Below, piece after piece: positions 41,072 to 53,681 of a DNA stretch of 64,000 nt. The DNA comes from Daedaleopsis sinensis. Taxonomy: Eukaryota > Basidiomycota > Agaricomycetes > Polyporales > Polyporaceae. Each line of letters begins with the position of its first letter. Within the stretch, counting starts at the first letter, position 1. The notes under the pieces are model-generated. The model saw only the letters and a program-made list of their open reading frames with translations, had not been told where the DNA came from and made no database searches. The stretch is taken from contig CM066310.1 of assembly GCA_033807695.1 (NCBI GenBank), positions 1,426,001 through 1,490,000 on the forward strand, given 5' to 3'. A program made the translations under genes and the position numbers.

Positions 41072-43486
41072 TTAAATCCATTTCGACGGGGTGGAATGTA
41101 TGTACGGTAGCGAGAATAGAGACTCACCGACGTGCTCCATGTGTCCCAAACCGCGTCTACACCCTACTATCTCGGCGAACCGTCCCAAGTTTTCTATATG
41201 TCCCAAAACACGCCCAAGTGTTCTATATGTCCCAAAACACGCCCTTTCTCGGCCATTCCGAATGGTACGTTGTGGCCTTCTGCACGCGCGCGCCGCCCGC
41301 CGCGAGATAGGCGCCCGCGACCGCACCTGCGTACACTTCGCAAAGATCTCTTCGACGCCTGCCAGTCCATACGAGCGAGCCTCGTACGTGCTTGAGTAAC
41401 GATCAGTATACTGACACGTAAGATACTTGGGAGATCTTACGGTGGGGCGCATGAGGCCTTGGAAATGGAATATGGAGGCAAGGAGTGGCTGGTGTCTTCC
41501 TCCACGAAAGTCAGTCTGGGACATCTATGTAGTGAGCGGGGCCTACAATCGACAACGAGACTTACCGAACGAGGTCCCAATCCTCCGCATTGTCACAAAC
41601 GGGCTGCATCGCGACGTGCCCGTCCGGGACGGGTACGTCGGGGGACCAAACTACCGTCACTTCGTTCTTCGACACGATCGTTGGTGTCACTTTGGAAGTG
41701 GACGCGTCGCCGTTCGGAATCAGCACCCTAGGGGCCGGCTGACTGACAGGAGAAGTAGGCGTAGCCTCCTTGTCTGGGTTTGCTGGAGGTAACAAGCGCC
41801 GCACGGTCGCTCTCCACGCTTTCAGTTGCGGCGGGGAAGCTGCCTGGGGGTATAAAGACAGCAGCGACTTGAATGAGACAAATGCCATGGACTCCTCATT
41901 GCCGGTGGACGTCGGGAGGGCATATTCACGGAGAAAGCGTTGTGGAAGAAGTCGCAAGGTCCTCGCTGAACGAGTCGTTTTGGGCTTCTCGGCCGTCGAT
42001 GTTCCCTGGGATGAAGAGCCAGTTGCTAGGCTGACGGATTTTTGTGCGGATGCAGGTTCCGCGCCCGCCTTTGAGGACTTTGACTTGCCACGCAGTTTGG
42101 GTGCAATGCTGACTTCGGTGCTATTGTTCAGCAGCAGGGCCTTCCCAGACGAGGGATCGAGAGACACTAGAAGAGTGTGAGCGACACGGAAGGGCGGATC
42201 GTTGTGGGTATGACGACTGACCGACATTCAAGCGTACTCTTGTCCTCCCAAGGACCCACACGTCGATTTCTTGACCGACGAAGGCGACTCGCACTTGTGA
42301 CAGTAGCGTAGATTCAACATGAGACGCATGCAGTTCCTACGGTTAATACGACGATGAGACACCATTAGGGAGTAGCACAGGACGGGTATACCCGCGCCGG
42401 GTACGGGTACGGGTTGGCAAGTGGGCGACCCGCGGAAACCCGTAAACCCGTCGGGAAACCCACACGTTCTACTGAACGCCGTCGGCCCCAAGATGTCAGT
42501 GGTTGAAACCACACTGTGCTCATCCTTATCCTCACTCAAACCTCCGACTACAGCACTCATGGCCACACGACGGTTATATGGAGACTCAGACGGACGCCGC
42601 GGTCTTCAGGAGCAAGCTCAAGCGCATCGAACCTCAGGCCAAATGCGCCGCTGACCGGCCCCATCGCCAGCTCGCGCAGCGTCGACCTCGCTGACCTCGA
42701 ACGAAACAGTCTCGACAAGCAGCCCTAGCTGTAACCCCGAGAGTCAACGCCAGCCATACGCTCGAGTTACACCACAAAGTTGGTCTCGTACCCCTCTGTC
42801 GAATGGGTACGGTGCGGGCGATACCACGACAGATGGGTGCGAGCCCACATAGTGTACTACGACTCCTGTGCAGTACGCTGTAGTACGACGCAGACCATTT
42901 CCGCGGGTCAACTGAGAAGAAGAGACGGCAGGCGGCGGGGAGGAAACGATAATAGACTACGTACTTACCAAGATCTCCCAGTCGTCAGAGGTAGCGGGCT
43001 CTGCTGACACGGACTTGGCGAACGCGAGGTCATGAAGTAGCCCAATCTCGACCTAGCAATATCGGTTGAGGACAGCACAGGCAGGAACATGAACCGGGAC
43101 GTACGACATCGCCCATGGCAAAGCCCAGTCCCTCGGCATATTGGGGATCTATCTCGACGGTCTCCAGCCCCTTGTCCTTCGAGTCTCCGGAGTTGAAGTG
43201 CGCTAACGAGGACGCGGAGGCCATGCCGGTCCAACCGACGTATGCTTCGCGTTTAGGCAGTGCATTCTTCGTCGTCGATTTGGTGCTCGACACGAGGGTG
43301 AGATAAACCGCAAGACCTTGCGGACGCTATCAACAAGCAAGTGAGCTCTCGGGGCAGTGGCAAAATACGCAGCTTGAGCAGCGAACTTACTATGCCCCGC
43401 TCTACCAGCGGTCCGTAGAGGGAGATGGGGAGGTTGACGAGTGAGGAGCGGAGGGAGACAAAGTGAATGCGACAACGACGCGGCAT
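41072..43486 (-). pseudogene. Truncated PEX1, N-terminal part plus block-derived tail (copy 2)
   Basis: Exons 43486-43391, 43326-43105, 43052-42969, 42336-42222, 42166-41566, 41524-41441 and chimeric 41390-41072 keep one open frame of 506 aa. PEX1 identity ends after residue 422 (KCTQ). The last 84 residues are read from the end of block B1, including its minisatellite. Both AAA modules are missing, so ATPase function is impossible, but the N domain, promoter and all splice sites are intact. A translated product could compete with PEX1 for partners; that is inference. Confidence 0.85.
41190..41245. repeat. 29-bp minisatellite in B1 (about two units)
   Basis: TTCTATATGTCCCAAAACAC starts at 41,192 and again at 41,221, a period of 29 bp, with a partial third unit upstream. 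It lies about 80-130 bp inside the block end and is read as coding sequence by the chimeric PEX1 tail. Confidence 0.75.
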
Positions 43487-43778
43487 TTGGACTTCAGTGG
43501 AGAGTTCGCTGGTTGTATGCGCATCCGAGGGCAGCAGTCACAGAGGAGTTCAAGACAGAGAGCTCGACGACTCGGACGCGTCCACAGACCTCAGACGCGT
43601 TTGGCCAGGTTTGGCCGGGAGCCGGACCCTGCCGGACCGCGTGAATATCTCAGATCTGCACGCGTAAATTTGGGTGAGCGCCCGTGCACACAGACGTCCT
43701 AGCAGCAGCAGCCACTTTGCGTTTCGTTCCGTCCTCCTCTCTGCTTGTACGATGTCTCCCTCTCTGATCGACGACCAT
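41328..43778. repeat. Segment S2
   Basis: Second direct copy of the PEX1 5'/RSL1D1 5' segment, shifted 10,245 bp from S1. It begins at PEX1 exon 7 codon 422 (TGCGTACACTT) and ends at RSL1D1 codon 9. Confidence 0.92.
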
Positions 43779-43823
43779 CCCAGCCCTCCGCCCTCTCTCA
43801 CCCAAACCCTCGTTTCAAGATGA
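43752..43823 (+). pseudogene. RSL1D1 5' remnant running into block B (copy 2)
   Basis: Same start, nine matching codons and stop as at 33,507. The following block differs from B1 by one missing 7-bp unit in the GCCGCCC repeat near 44,100. Confidence 0.75.
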
Positions 43824-46800
43824 GCGCGCAACGCTCGATGCCTGCGCACCCTTGGGCCGTCTCCGATCGCGCCCCGTTCCTCCTTCCTTTCGAGGCTCGG
43901 ACGTCCTCCAGCTCGCCGTCCGCCATCCGCTCTTTGGCAGCTCGTGCGGCTCCCTGGCCACGGCAGCTCGTCCCTTTGAAAGGACCGCCTTCGACGCCTC
44001 AAACTCGCGCAACCTTCCCCTCTCCCCTCTCCCCTTCTAGCTTCTCTCCCTCCTCCTCTACCCCCGCCCCCGCCCTCGCCCGCCGCCCGCCGCCCGCCGC
44101 CCGCCGCCTCGCCGTCATCGTTCAAGACGATGCCTCTGTGGCTACCAAGACGGTGAGAGCGCACAGTGAGCTGCACGCAACAGGTGAGTACTCACTATCC
44201 ACTCTCGCTCTGCCCCTCCGCCTGTGTCGCCTATCATACACGCCCCCTGGCCCTCTCGCACACTCACAACCTCCTGCGTTCCATCTACGCCGCGGACAAT
44301 GTATGTACTTACTGCATTGTGCAAATCTCGAATCCCCTTTCCGTCCCACCGCCCGCCCGTACACTCGCGCCCCGGCCTGAGAGCTCTTTCGTCGCCGCCC
44401 TATGCTGCACGTACGTACCTTTCTCTCTGTACTGTGAGCTGTCGCGAGTCTGTTCTGTCGTCCGCTGTCTGCGTCTCCGGCTGACAGGAACATCCAGCGT
44501 TGTGGACGAATAGACCGGGTTCGCGCACGAGACAAGAGCCCGAAGTCAAGCCACGGACTGGACGCGCACACGCCCGCCCCTCTCGCGCAAACGTCGAGCA
44601 GTGGTGCAACTCAGTCGCGTCGTCGTCGCCGCGCACAGACACCCATCCGGACGCGTCCACGGGACCTCGCGCGGGGCAACCCACCGGTCGCGGTACGTGC
44701 ACGACGCACGTACCAGTCCCCACCCCGCATTCCGAGTTCGCGACCCGACTCCGTCGCTGTCATTCCGAGTCCGCGCGACATCCTCAGCAAACGCGATCAC
44801 GAGCACCGCGATGCAGTCCCCGCCTGTTTCCGGCGAATCGCACGGAGCCGCTGCCCACGATGCACCGTACGCTCGACGCGCTTGCTCTAGCCCGAGAGTC
44901 ACACCCGGTGCCTCACAGCTCGCAGCTGAGGAGAGTAGTAGGAGTATGGAAGGCGTTCGCCGCCGCTCATGCTCCCACCGCTGTATCAGACCCGTCTTAC
45001 GCTGGCTGATTCCCCGGCTGACAGGAACGACCGTCGTGGACGAACAGGCGGGGTCCGAGCTCGAGCCGAGAGCACGACCTCGCGACAATCCCCGAGGCGC
45101 GAACTAGACGTGTGCGAGCGCGCCGCTCCGTCTTATCGAGCAGGCCGGGTGCGACTCAGTCGCGTCGTCGCGGCGCATCAACACCCGTCCGGACGCGGAC
45201 CCGCGGGGCGACCGACAGGTACGTCCCGCGCAGCAGCCCTCAGGTACCTGCGATGTTCGCAACCGTCATTGCGGGTCCGCGGGACATACTCAGCAAGTAT
45301 CATACTCGATGCGGGCACGAGCACGACGGCGAAGCAGTCTCCGAATTGCCCTTGCCTGACGAGGAACTGCTGCCGACGATGCACCGTCGCTCAACGCTCC
45401 GTGGCTGACGATGCGCACAGCGCACTGCGAGCTGTATCCCGACGGTCACGCCCGGTATCTGACAGCTCGACTTTGACTGCACGTCGAAGGCGGTCCGAGT
45501 CGTACTGTACGTTATACCCAACCCGTGTCATAGAGACCTCGGGGTACACATGCTCGCATTGTTCACGCGCGCATATGTACAGCTCGCTCCTTGCTCACTC
45601 GACTCATGCGAGCAGGAACACGATCGCGAACTCAATCCTACTCGCAGCTGCCTCGAGTTCAGGAGACGTTCGTGAGTCGTGCACAGATTCCCTAGTCACT
45701 CGGTCCTTGGGGCCCAGGGAGGTGCTCGCGGCAGCATGAGACTGTACGCGTACACGTGAAGTGTATTGTCGAGGGTACTGACGATCGCGCTACAGACTAC
45801 AACAAGTACTACACAGCGCCGGGCCGGCGAGTATGGCCTCGTCACACCCACCTCACTAGGAATAGCGATGAAATACCTGTGAGACGTCGTCTACGTCTCC
45901 GGTACCCGTGCTACCATGGACGTACTGCAGCTATACTACCGCATACAAGTCCTCCGCCGGCGGCGTCCGCAAGGATCCTATATAACATCTCACTGCCGCC
46001 TTATTGTTCACCACTCCACTCAAACGCATAGCGGGATTCCGAGTCCACGAGGTACGTGCTCTTGGATCTGTCTATGACGCGGTGCACTACGCGGTCACAG
46101 AGAGTCCCGACAGCCCTCCTCCATCCAACTCGCACGCATCTAGTAATACTGTATATACTTGGTGTCTACCTCCCTGGGTTCACGATGGCAGTCGCGTACT
46201 CATCAGCGTGCTGTACCATAGCTTGCAATATACTTGCGTGCATGGAGTCTGCAAATGATGCATGCAGCCACATACTACCGCCAGTCTGGATGAAGCATGC
46301 AGAAGGAACGGCCTTGCCCACGACGGTACCTGTGGCACACGACAGCGGTCAGCGGCACACTCCTCGGACTCTGATGTACGCAGTGTGACGTACCACGAGT
46401 GGGAAAGGCAGCCGGCGTGCACTGAGCCTAGCCTGAGAACGGTGGTAGCAGTCAGGATGTCGTCGTAAATGGAGTGGTGTGCACAGCGTACCGTACGGTG
46501 CGGATGACAGTGACTCGGCACTTGCACGACGAGCAGGCCGGGGGTGAGGAGAGAAGTCGAGTGCGAGGAGGGAGAGTGGTGCCCAATGCCGCTGAGCACC
46601 CCCGGATCTTTATACCCTTCGTCTGGGGTCCGTTCGTCCCCGGCTTCGTGCTGCCGGGGGCACGGATGCTTTCTCGTTCCGCACACTTCGGACGAGCGGA
46701 TATCCGAGTCGCGTTGCTGGGTGATACATGCGAACATCGGAATGTTCCTGGCCGGCGATCCCGGCGAGTGGTTACCGACTGCTTAGCACTGTCGTTCGAT

Positions 46801-48436
46801 CCACATTAAATTGTGATACATGGTTTGTGTGTTTCAGCTTCTGCTGGTGCGATCCGCATGAGAGAGAAAATCGTTATATTTATACGGCGTAAGCAGGCGA
46901 ACAAGTGCGCCAAGACGCAGTCCTATACTAGTGCACTATTGTAGAGCATTTGTAGTCAATTCGTAAGTATGTCTAACATATGTAGTCTCGATGTCTCAGT
47001 GAGACATGGGGCCCTGCGGAGTGTTATTGTTCTCGTGTACGTGTCCGAGTATGTGCGATCCACAGAGTCGTGAAGTCAACTTGTGTACCGAATGCAGCAG
47101 CAGCAGCCACGGGATTACGAGATGACACACCATGCTTGGAACGGGACCGCTTGTCACTACTTTGGATAGTGTAGTACATGGTGCACCAACATGCGGGTAA
47201 GTACTGTTACTCTAGTTACCCAACACGCTATCCTGGAACCGAGTTGAAATTCAGACCATCCGAGGTGCCCTAAATCACGACACACCGCACACTAGTCGGA
47301 ATATTCTCAGGAAATGCGGAAGCAGCCGTAGATGTACTAGTGGCTAACCACAGCCAGACAACGAGGGACCGGAGTCCAGGCACCGCCGTCTCCATTTGAT
47401 GAGGAGGTTCGGATCTACGATTATTCACACATTCCAAAATGCATGCTAGAAACCATCCATCTAAACAGTATGTTCTCATTGTCCCTGCAGTGATCAAGGT
47501 GACAGTAGCGGATTCAAGTTCTCAGAGAGTCAGACACTGGCAGTGGCCCTCTTCAAGCAGCGAGCCTGCGGAGACTCAGACATCTAGACTCAAAGCAGTG
47601 TTCAACAGATTCGGATATGCTTGCATGTTCCTGTCCTGCTCTACCGATGTGATCAATGTCACGGTAGGGATCAAGGGTGTACTTATGAAGGTAAAACAAG
47701 GGCACTGAGGCAAATCTCGTCATCCCTCAGCGTTCACCGGTCAGTGTCCATGAGCATGTCAGGGTCCGCAGTCGGTTTGGAAGAACTATCTGGACATTCG
47801 ATTTGAATTCAACGGTGAATCGTACCGTACACGGCCCGAAAAAATTACTAGCCAACTTTGTTCAAGGCCGGCACAGAGGTGCCAGGTGCAGGGACTCTTC
47901 GCTATAGATTAAGTGCGGGCCCCGCAGGCGGTTGCTAGAAATGTAGGACTGTGCTGTACTATAGCCGAAATTGATATCTCGGGATTCCTGACCGAGTTGA
48001 AGAAACCTCAAACTGCGCAAATACAGTGCATAGTGTGCGTACAGCGAGTCGTTGTGCACGAATCTGAATGCATGTATTTGAGCTACAAGTTACAAGATTT
48101 ACAAATGAAGACTCCCGGGTATGGCCACCTGTAGTATATACTTCAATAAAATGGAAGACGGGCACCGAAGCTGACTCGACGTAGTGAGGTGATGTGACTC
48201 TGAGATCTGAACCCTGAGCCGCAGCGTTCATCGCATCATCCGAGTTGCCGAGGTTAACTTGAGCACACGCCGTTTGGTACCAACCAAACTTGGTATGATA
48301 TTAATCATCCTACGCTACCGACCTACCCTACGTGCAACCAACGATCAGGCAACACCCACGCGATCTTTCTCTCTGCTCACCACCTCCTCCGAGTCCTCAC
48401 TTGTTGCTCTCAGCGTCGCAGCACGACTTCAGCTCA

Positions 48437-49138
48437 ATGGCTCGCCCGATAGGCACGACTTCCAGCAGCAAGGGCTTCTCGCGACGGGAGATAGGGAGGC
48501 GGAGCCAGCTACGGGTCAGCATGAACAACAAGCTTGGTGAGTACATCACCTCCTGCCGTCTCCCCACTCGCTCAACCCACCTACCGCTAGCATCCCTCAC
48601 CGGTGTGCCCGATGCGCGCATGCGCTGGTCCCTGCCGCACTACGTCCGGGAGGTGTACGTCGGGCTGGGCTACGCGCTTGTCAACTTCCCCCAGAAGTAC
48701 AGGTTCACGAACCTTAGCTCGCACACCGCGCGCATCAACCACCTGCTCATGCTCTGGGAGACCGGCAAGATGCACTTTGTGCCCGTGTCAGACGAGCAGC
48801 GCCGGGCCGCAGCGAAGAACCCGCTTCTCGCTGCCCCGAGCCCAATCCACAACGGCATCCCGAACAAGCCCGTCCGGCCGGACGCGGGCAGCCATCGAGC
48901 ACGTCCAGTGACGGACCCGCACAACGAGAAGGAGCGCAAGAAGCCCAAGACTCCGGCGACTGTGACGGCGGAGATGGAGGCCGAGGCCGAGACGTGGGGC
49001 ACGGAGCTGTCGGACGACCCAATCTCCGAGTCCAGCGACGAGGAGGGGCGTCGCGAGGAACGTCGCAAGGCTATGAAACGCAGCTGGCAGCGTCGAGTGG
49101 TGGTAGTCGCGGAGCCTCGCAAGCGTCAGCGTCAGTGA
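48437..49138 (+). CDS. Orphan protein of block B, diverged copy in B2 (215 aa)
   Basis: Exons 48437-48536 and 48591-49138 join through a 54-bp intron. It is the same protein type as at 38,199 but with many replacements, for example VGLGYALVNFPQKY for VGYGYALVNFPPTY and ending AEPRKRQRQ. Indels in the coding part are multiples of three and the frame is open, so selection on the protein seems likely. The promoter upstream of 48,420 is the same as in B1, so only the gene and downstream part have been exchanged. Confidence 0.8.
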   Translation: MARPIGTTSSSKGFSRREIGRRSQLRVSMNNKLGEYITSCRLPTRSTHLPLASLTGVPDARMRWSLPHYVREVYVGLGYALVNFPQKYRFTNLSSHTARINHLLMLWETGKMHFVPVSDEQRRAAAKNPLLAAPSPIHNGIPNKPVRPDAGSHRARPVTDPHNEKERKKPKTPATVTAEMEAEAETWGTELSDDPISESSDEEGRREERRKAMKRSWQRRVVVVAEPRKRQRQ

Positions 49139-50047
49139 ACATGTATTGCCGTAGAGTACAGGTAGTGCTAGCTCGAACTCCTTGTCGCCGATGTATGTGA
49201 TGGGTCGAGCATCCACACAGTGTCGCGAAATCGTCGCGGGGCTCGCAGAATGCGCCGTTCGGAAGCGGACATACCCGTACCACGCGCCTCGACTGTTGCA
49301 GCGGGACGTTCCGCATGTACCGTTCGGGAGGTTCCCGACGCCGATAGGTAGTAGCCTCGTGCCTGTAAGATCAAGGCCGTGAGCAAATGTTCTGCTCTCG
49401 CTTAGTTGCGGTCGTCTGTGCGAGCCTCCTTGCATTGACCCACGTCCACCACCATCCCCCTCTGCACTCTGCATCCATCCGCCGCTGATGCGTGTCCCGT
49501 CGCGTCTCCAGTCGCACGGTCGCTCGTGCCCTGTGCAACATCGAGTGAATGGTACGTGTCGAGCACCTCACGGCGACCACCTCGAGCTTGACCTCGCTGC
49601 GCGCAACAGACTCCCGATCTCAAGGACAGCCGGGGGTGCTCAACGGAGCCCTTCGGCGTATGGTGCGTGGCTCATCTCTCGGTACCATTTCGAGGACTTA
49701 GCACGCGGCTGTGGGGCGTGCGTCGCCTGAGCACGTCGTCCTGCGCGATTGACAGCGCACGAGTTGCATAGCGCAAGCTGTGAGCTTCCGCCGGGCTTGA
49801 GCACTTGGTCCGGATGGGATATTCGGGCGGCGTGCTTGTGTTTCCGGAGCTGCGAGCTCGTGCGGACGGTGGATGAACGCAGGGTGTCGTGTCGTCAACC
49901 GCGTAGGATGTTCCTCGTGCCATGTCGTGCGTCGGCGACAACGGATACGGTACCCGATTGCGAGTGTCGCGGCATCCAGGACCTGAAGTTTCGGGGTCTT
50001 GCGCAAGTCTGTGGGATCAGTGCGTCGCACGCGTATGCTCTCTCCGG

Positions 50048-50690
50048 CGTGGCGACGCATCGTGCACATCTCGAGCACGAGTTGTGCAGGATGCGTCAGT
50101 GCGCGTGGACGGCTAGCACTTCCCGGTTCCGGGACCTACCTCCCCCAACAACAGGCACAGGCTGCATAACCTGCCCATCCACAGCAGCCGCTGCAGCGGT
50201 GGATGAACGCCGGATGTCGTAGGTCGGACATGGCGCCGTCGTGTCGTGAGCTGGAATACGCGTCGGGGGGTATCCTGTCACGTTTCAAGAAATTGCGCGG
50301 CGAGACAGTAGCATGGCGTGAGCGACGAGTTCCCGGAGGTCGGCGCGGGATTGCCATGATGCTTCCGGTTCGGTACCTGTGTCTGAGCGGAGCCGGTGCG
50401 CGAGTCGGTGAGCTCCTCATGCGCTACATGCATACGGTACCCAATGTTCAACCGTCGCTGGCGGACACGGTACCGAGCCGTCTGGACATCGCCGCTACGC
50501 ACACACGCACGGTACGCGTGCTGTGCTGGTGGGTCGTACACCTGCGGTACGCGACTTTCGAAGCGTCGCCGGCGCGCGCATGGGCACGGTACGCGTCGGA
50601 GCTTGCGAGTGCTCGTGTGCTAAGCTCACTCCCGCATGGCGACGCATCCTGCACGTCTCGTACTCGAGAAGTGCAAGATGCGCCACCGGG
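50048..50690. repeat. Palindrome units in B2
   Basis: Imperfect inverted repeats at about 50,056-50,097 and 50,643-50,682, counterparts of the B1 units. The left unit has lost the perfect centre seen in B1, while the right unit regains TGCACGTCTCG on its left arm. Confidence 0.7.
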
Positions 50691-51015
50691 TTATGTGCTC
50701 TTACCTGTTCGTGTGTCGCTGATGGGACCCGGGGGCGTGCACAGGCACGGCCCGGGTATGCGTCCTCGACGCGTTATCAGAACTTGCCGGATACGCACGG
50801 TACACGTGCGCTGGTGGGCCGTGCACACGGTACACGACTTTCGAGGTGTCGCCGGCGCGCATGGGCACGGTACGCGTCCTGGTCGCTCTGACATCCCGAC
50901 GGCGTTATGCGCATGGTACGCGATTCCAGAGCCTGCGCATGCGTACGGTACGCGAGTTATGAGCCATCTCCGGTGCGTGCACGGGCATGGTACGCGGCTT
51001 TGACGCGTTACCAGA
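50335..51015. repeat. GGTAC motif array in B2
   Basis: Same motif set as at 40,140-40,820. The left half is diverged and the right half (after about 50,655) appears unchanged. Confidence 0.6.
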
Positions 51016-51266
51016 CCTTGCGGGTGCGTGTGAGACGGTTTGGCGGAGGATGCGCCCGAACGCATGTTGAGGACATTTCCGCGGGCCAGATACACACCTT
51101 GGAGACAGCGGGGACGTGTTCGTGCGCATTTGAGAGCACTGAATCCAACGTTATTTTAGGCTGGCAGCGAGTGATGGGAGCACGGAGTAGACTCACAATA
51201 CGAGCGGGAGTACACAGACCGGATGGTGGGCGGCGAGACACAAGGAAGATGGGGGCTGCAGCTTCA

Positions 51267-53681
51267 TTAAATCCATTTCGACGGGGTGGAATGTATGTAC
51301 GGTAGCGAGAATAGAGACTCACCGACGTGCTCCATGTGTCCCAAACCGCGTCTACACCCTACTATCTCGGCGAACCGTCCCAAGTTTTCTATATGTCCCA
51401 AAACACGCCCAAGTGTTCTATATGTCCCAAAACACGCCCTTTCTCGGCCATTCCGAATGGTACGTTGTGGCCTTCTGCACGCGCGCGCCGCCCGCCGCGA
51501 GATAGGCGCCCGCGACCGCACCTGCGTACACTTCGCAAAGATCTCTTCGACGCCTGCCAGTCCATACGAGCGAGCCTCGTACGTGCTTGAGTAACGATCA
51601 GTATACTGACACGTAAGATACTTGGGAGATCTTACGGTGGGGCGCATGAGGCCTTGGAAATGGAATATGGAGGCAAGGAGTGGCTGGTGTCTTCCTCCAC
51701 GAAAGTCAGTCTGGGACATCTATGTAGTGAGCGGGGCCTACAATCGACAACGAGACTTACCGAACGAGGTCCCAATCCTCCGCATTGTCACAAACGGGCT
51801 GCATCGCGACGTGCCCGTCCGGGACGGGTACGTCGGGGGACCAAACTACCGTCACTTCGTTCTTCGACACGATCGTTGGTGTCACTTTGGAAGTGGACGC
51901 GTCGCCGTTCGGAATCAGCACCCTAGGGGCAGGCTGACTGACAGGAGAAGTAGGCGTAGCCTCCTTGTCTGGGTTTGCTGGAGGTAACAAGCGCCGCACG
52001 GTCGCTCTCCACGCTTTCAGTTGCGGCGGGGAAGCTGCCTGGGGGTATAAAGACAGCAGCGACTTGAATGAGACAAATGCCATGGACTCCTCATTGCCGG
52101 TGGACGTCGGGAGGGCACATTCACGGAGAAAGCGTTGTGGAAGAAGTCGCAAGGTCCTCGCTGAACGAGTCGTTTTGGGCTTCTCGGCCGTCGATGTTCC
52201 CTGGGATGAAGAGCCAGTTGCTAGGCTGACGGATTTTTGTGCGGATGCAGGTTCCGCGCCCGCCTTTGAGGACTTTGACTTGCCACGCAGTTTGGGTGCA
52301 ATGCTGACTTCGGTGCTATTGTTCAGCAGCAGGGCCTTCCCAGACGAGGGATCGAGAGACACTAGAAGAGTGTGAGCGACACGGAAGGGCGGATCGTTGT
52401 GGGTATGACGACTGACCGACATTCAAGCGTACTCTTGTCCTCCCAAGGACCCACACGTCGATTTCTTGACCGACGAAGGCGACTCGCACTTGTGACAGTA
52501 GCGTAGATTCAACATGAGACGCATGCAGTTCCTACGGTTAATACGACGATGAGACACCATTAGGGAGTAGCACAGGACGGGTATACCCGCGCCGGGTACG
52601 GGTACGGGTTGGCAAGTGGGCGACCCGCGGAAACCCGTAAACCCGTCGGGAAACCCACACGTTCTACTGAACGCCGTCGGCCCCAAGATGTCAGTGGTTG
52701 AAACCACACTGTGCTCATCCTTATCCTCACTCAAACCTCCGACTACAGCACTCATGGCCACACGACGGTTATATGGAGACTCAGACGGACGCCGCGGTCT
52801 TCAGGAGCAAGCTCAAGCGCATCGAACCTCAGGCCAAATGCGCCGCTGACCGGCCCCATCGCCAGCTCGCGCAGCGTCGACCTCGCTGACCTCGAACGAA
52901 ACAGTCTCGACAAGCAGCCCTAGCTGTAACCCCGAGAGTCAACGCCAGCCATACGCTCGAGTTACACCACAAAGTTGGTCTCGTACCCCTCTGTCGAATG
53001 GGTACGGTGCGGGCGATACCACGACAGATGGGTGCGAGCCCACATAGTGTACTACGACTCCTGTGCAGTACGCTGTAGTACGACGCAGACCATTTCCGCG
53101 GGTCAACTGAGAAGAAGAGACGGCAGGCGGCGGGGAGGAAACGATAATAGACTACGTACTTACCAAGATCTCCCAGTCGTCAGAGGTAGCGGGCTCTGCT
53201 GACACGGACTTGGCGAACGCGAGGTCATGAAGTAGCCCAATCTCGACCTAGCAATATCGGTTGAGGACAGCACAGGCAGGAACATGAACCGGGACGTACG
53301 ACATCGCCCATGGCAAAGCCCAGTCCCTCGGCATATTGGGGATCTATCTCGACGGTCTCCAGCCCCTTGTCCTTCGAGTCTCCGGAGTTGAAGTGCGCTA
53401 ACGAGGACGCGGAGGCCATGCCGGTCCAACCGACGTATGCTTCGCGTTTAGGCAGTGCATTCTTCGTCGTCGATTTGGTGCTCGACACGAGGGTGAGATA
53501 AACCGCAAGACCTTGCGGACGCTATCAACAAGCAAGTGAGCTCTCGGGGCAGTGGCAAAATACGCAGCTTGAGCAGCGAACTTACTATGCCCCGCTCTAC
53601 CAGCGGTCCGTAGAGGGAGATGGGGAGGTTGACGAGTGAGGAGCGGAGGGAGACAAAGTGAATGCGACAACGACGCGGCAT
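51267..53681 (-). pseudogene. Truncated PEX1, N-terminal part plus block-derived tail (copy 3)
   Basis: Exons 53681-53586, 53521-53300, 53247-53164, 52531-52417, 52361-51761, 51719-51636 and chimeric 51585-51267; 506 aa, again fully open. It differs from copy 2 by very few bases (for example RECAL versus REYAL). Because it lies in the rightmost S, its promoter is shared with the complete RSL1D1 gene. Confidence 0.85.

Larger units (their letters stand above)
33534..41321 (+). mobile_element. Block B1: ~7.8-kb foreign block, candidate mobile element
   Basis: Sequence absent from the PEX1 and RSL1D1 genes it separates. It is present again at 43,779-51,516 in the same orientation and, inverted, from 58,972 to the window end. 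The right end (GCGCCCGCGAC) is shared with the inverted copy, after which the flanks differ: PEX1 exon 7 here, uricase 3' region there. That identifies a true element boundary. Six bases (41,322-41,327) lie between it and PEX1. Contents in order: GCC-rich stretch, internal ~530-bp direct repeat, TATA boxes, a gene-poor middle, one spliced orphan gene, palindrome and GGTAC arrays, and a 29-bp minisatellite. I see no terminal inverted repeats and no recognisable transposition enzyme. Confidence 0.75.
43779..51516 (+). mobile_element. Block B2: second direct copy
   Basis: I find B2 identical to B1 apart from rare substitutions and one 7-bp repeat indel, up to about 48,420. From there to about 50,655 it differs strongly (orphan gene and flanking arrays), then matches again to the end. 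It contains the same TATA boxes (45,979 plus; 46,608 minus), internal ~530-bp repeat, palindromes and 29-bp minisatellite (51,387-51,440). Confidence 0.75.

Noticed and set aside
33534..41321. Terminal inverted repeats, target-site duplication or Helitron ends for block B
   Set aside because: The right end is defined, but I found no matching inverted sequence at the left end, no short flanking duplication and no CTRR-type hairpin end; the left end of the third copy is outside the window.
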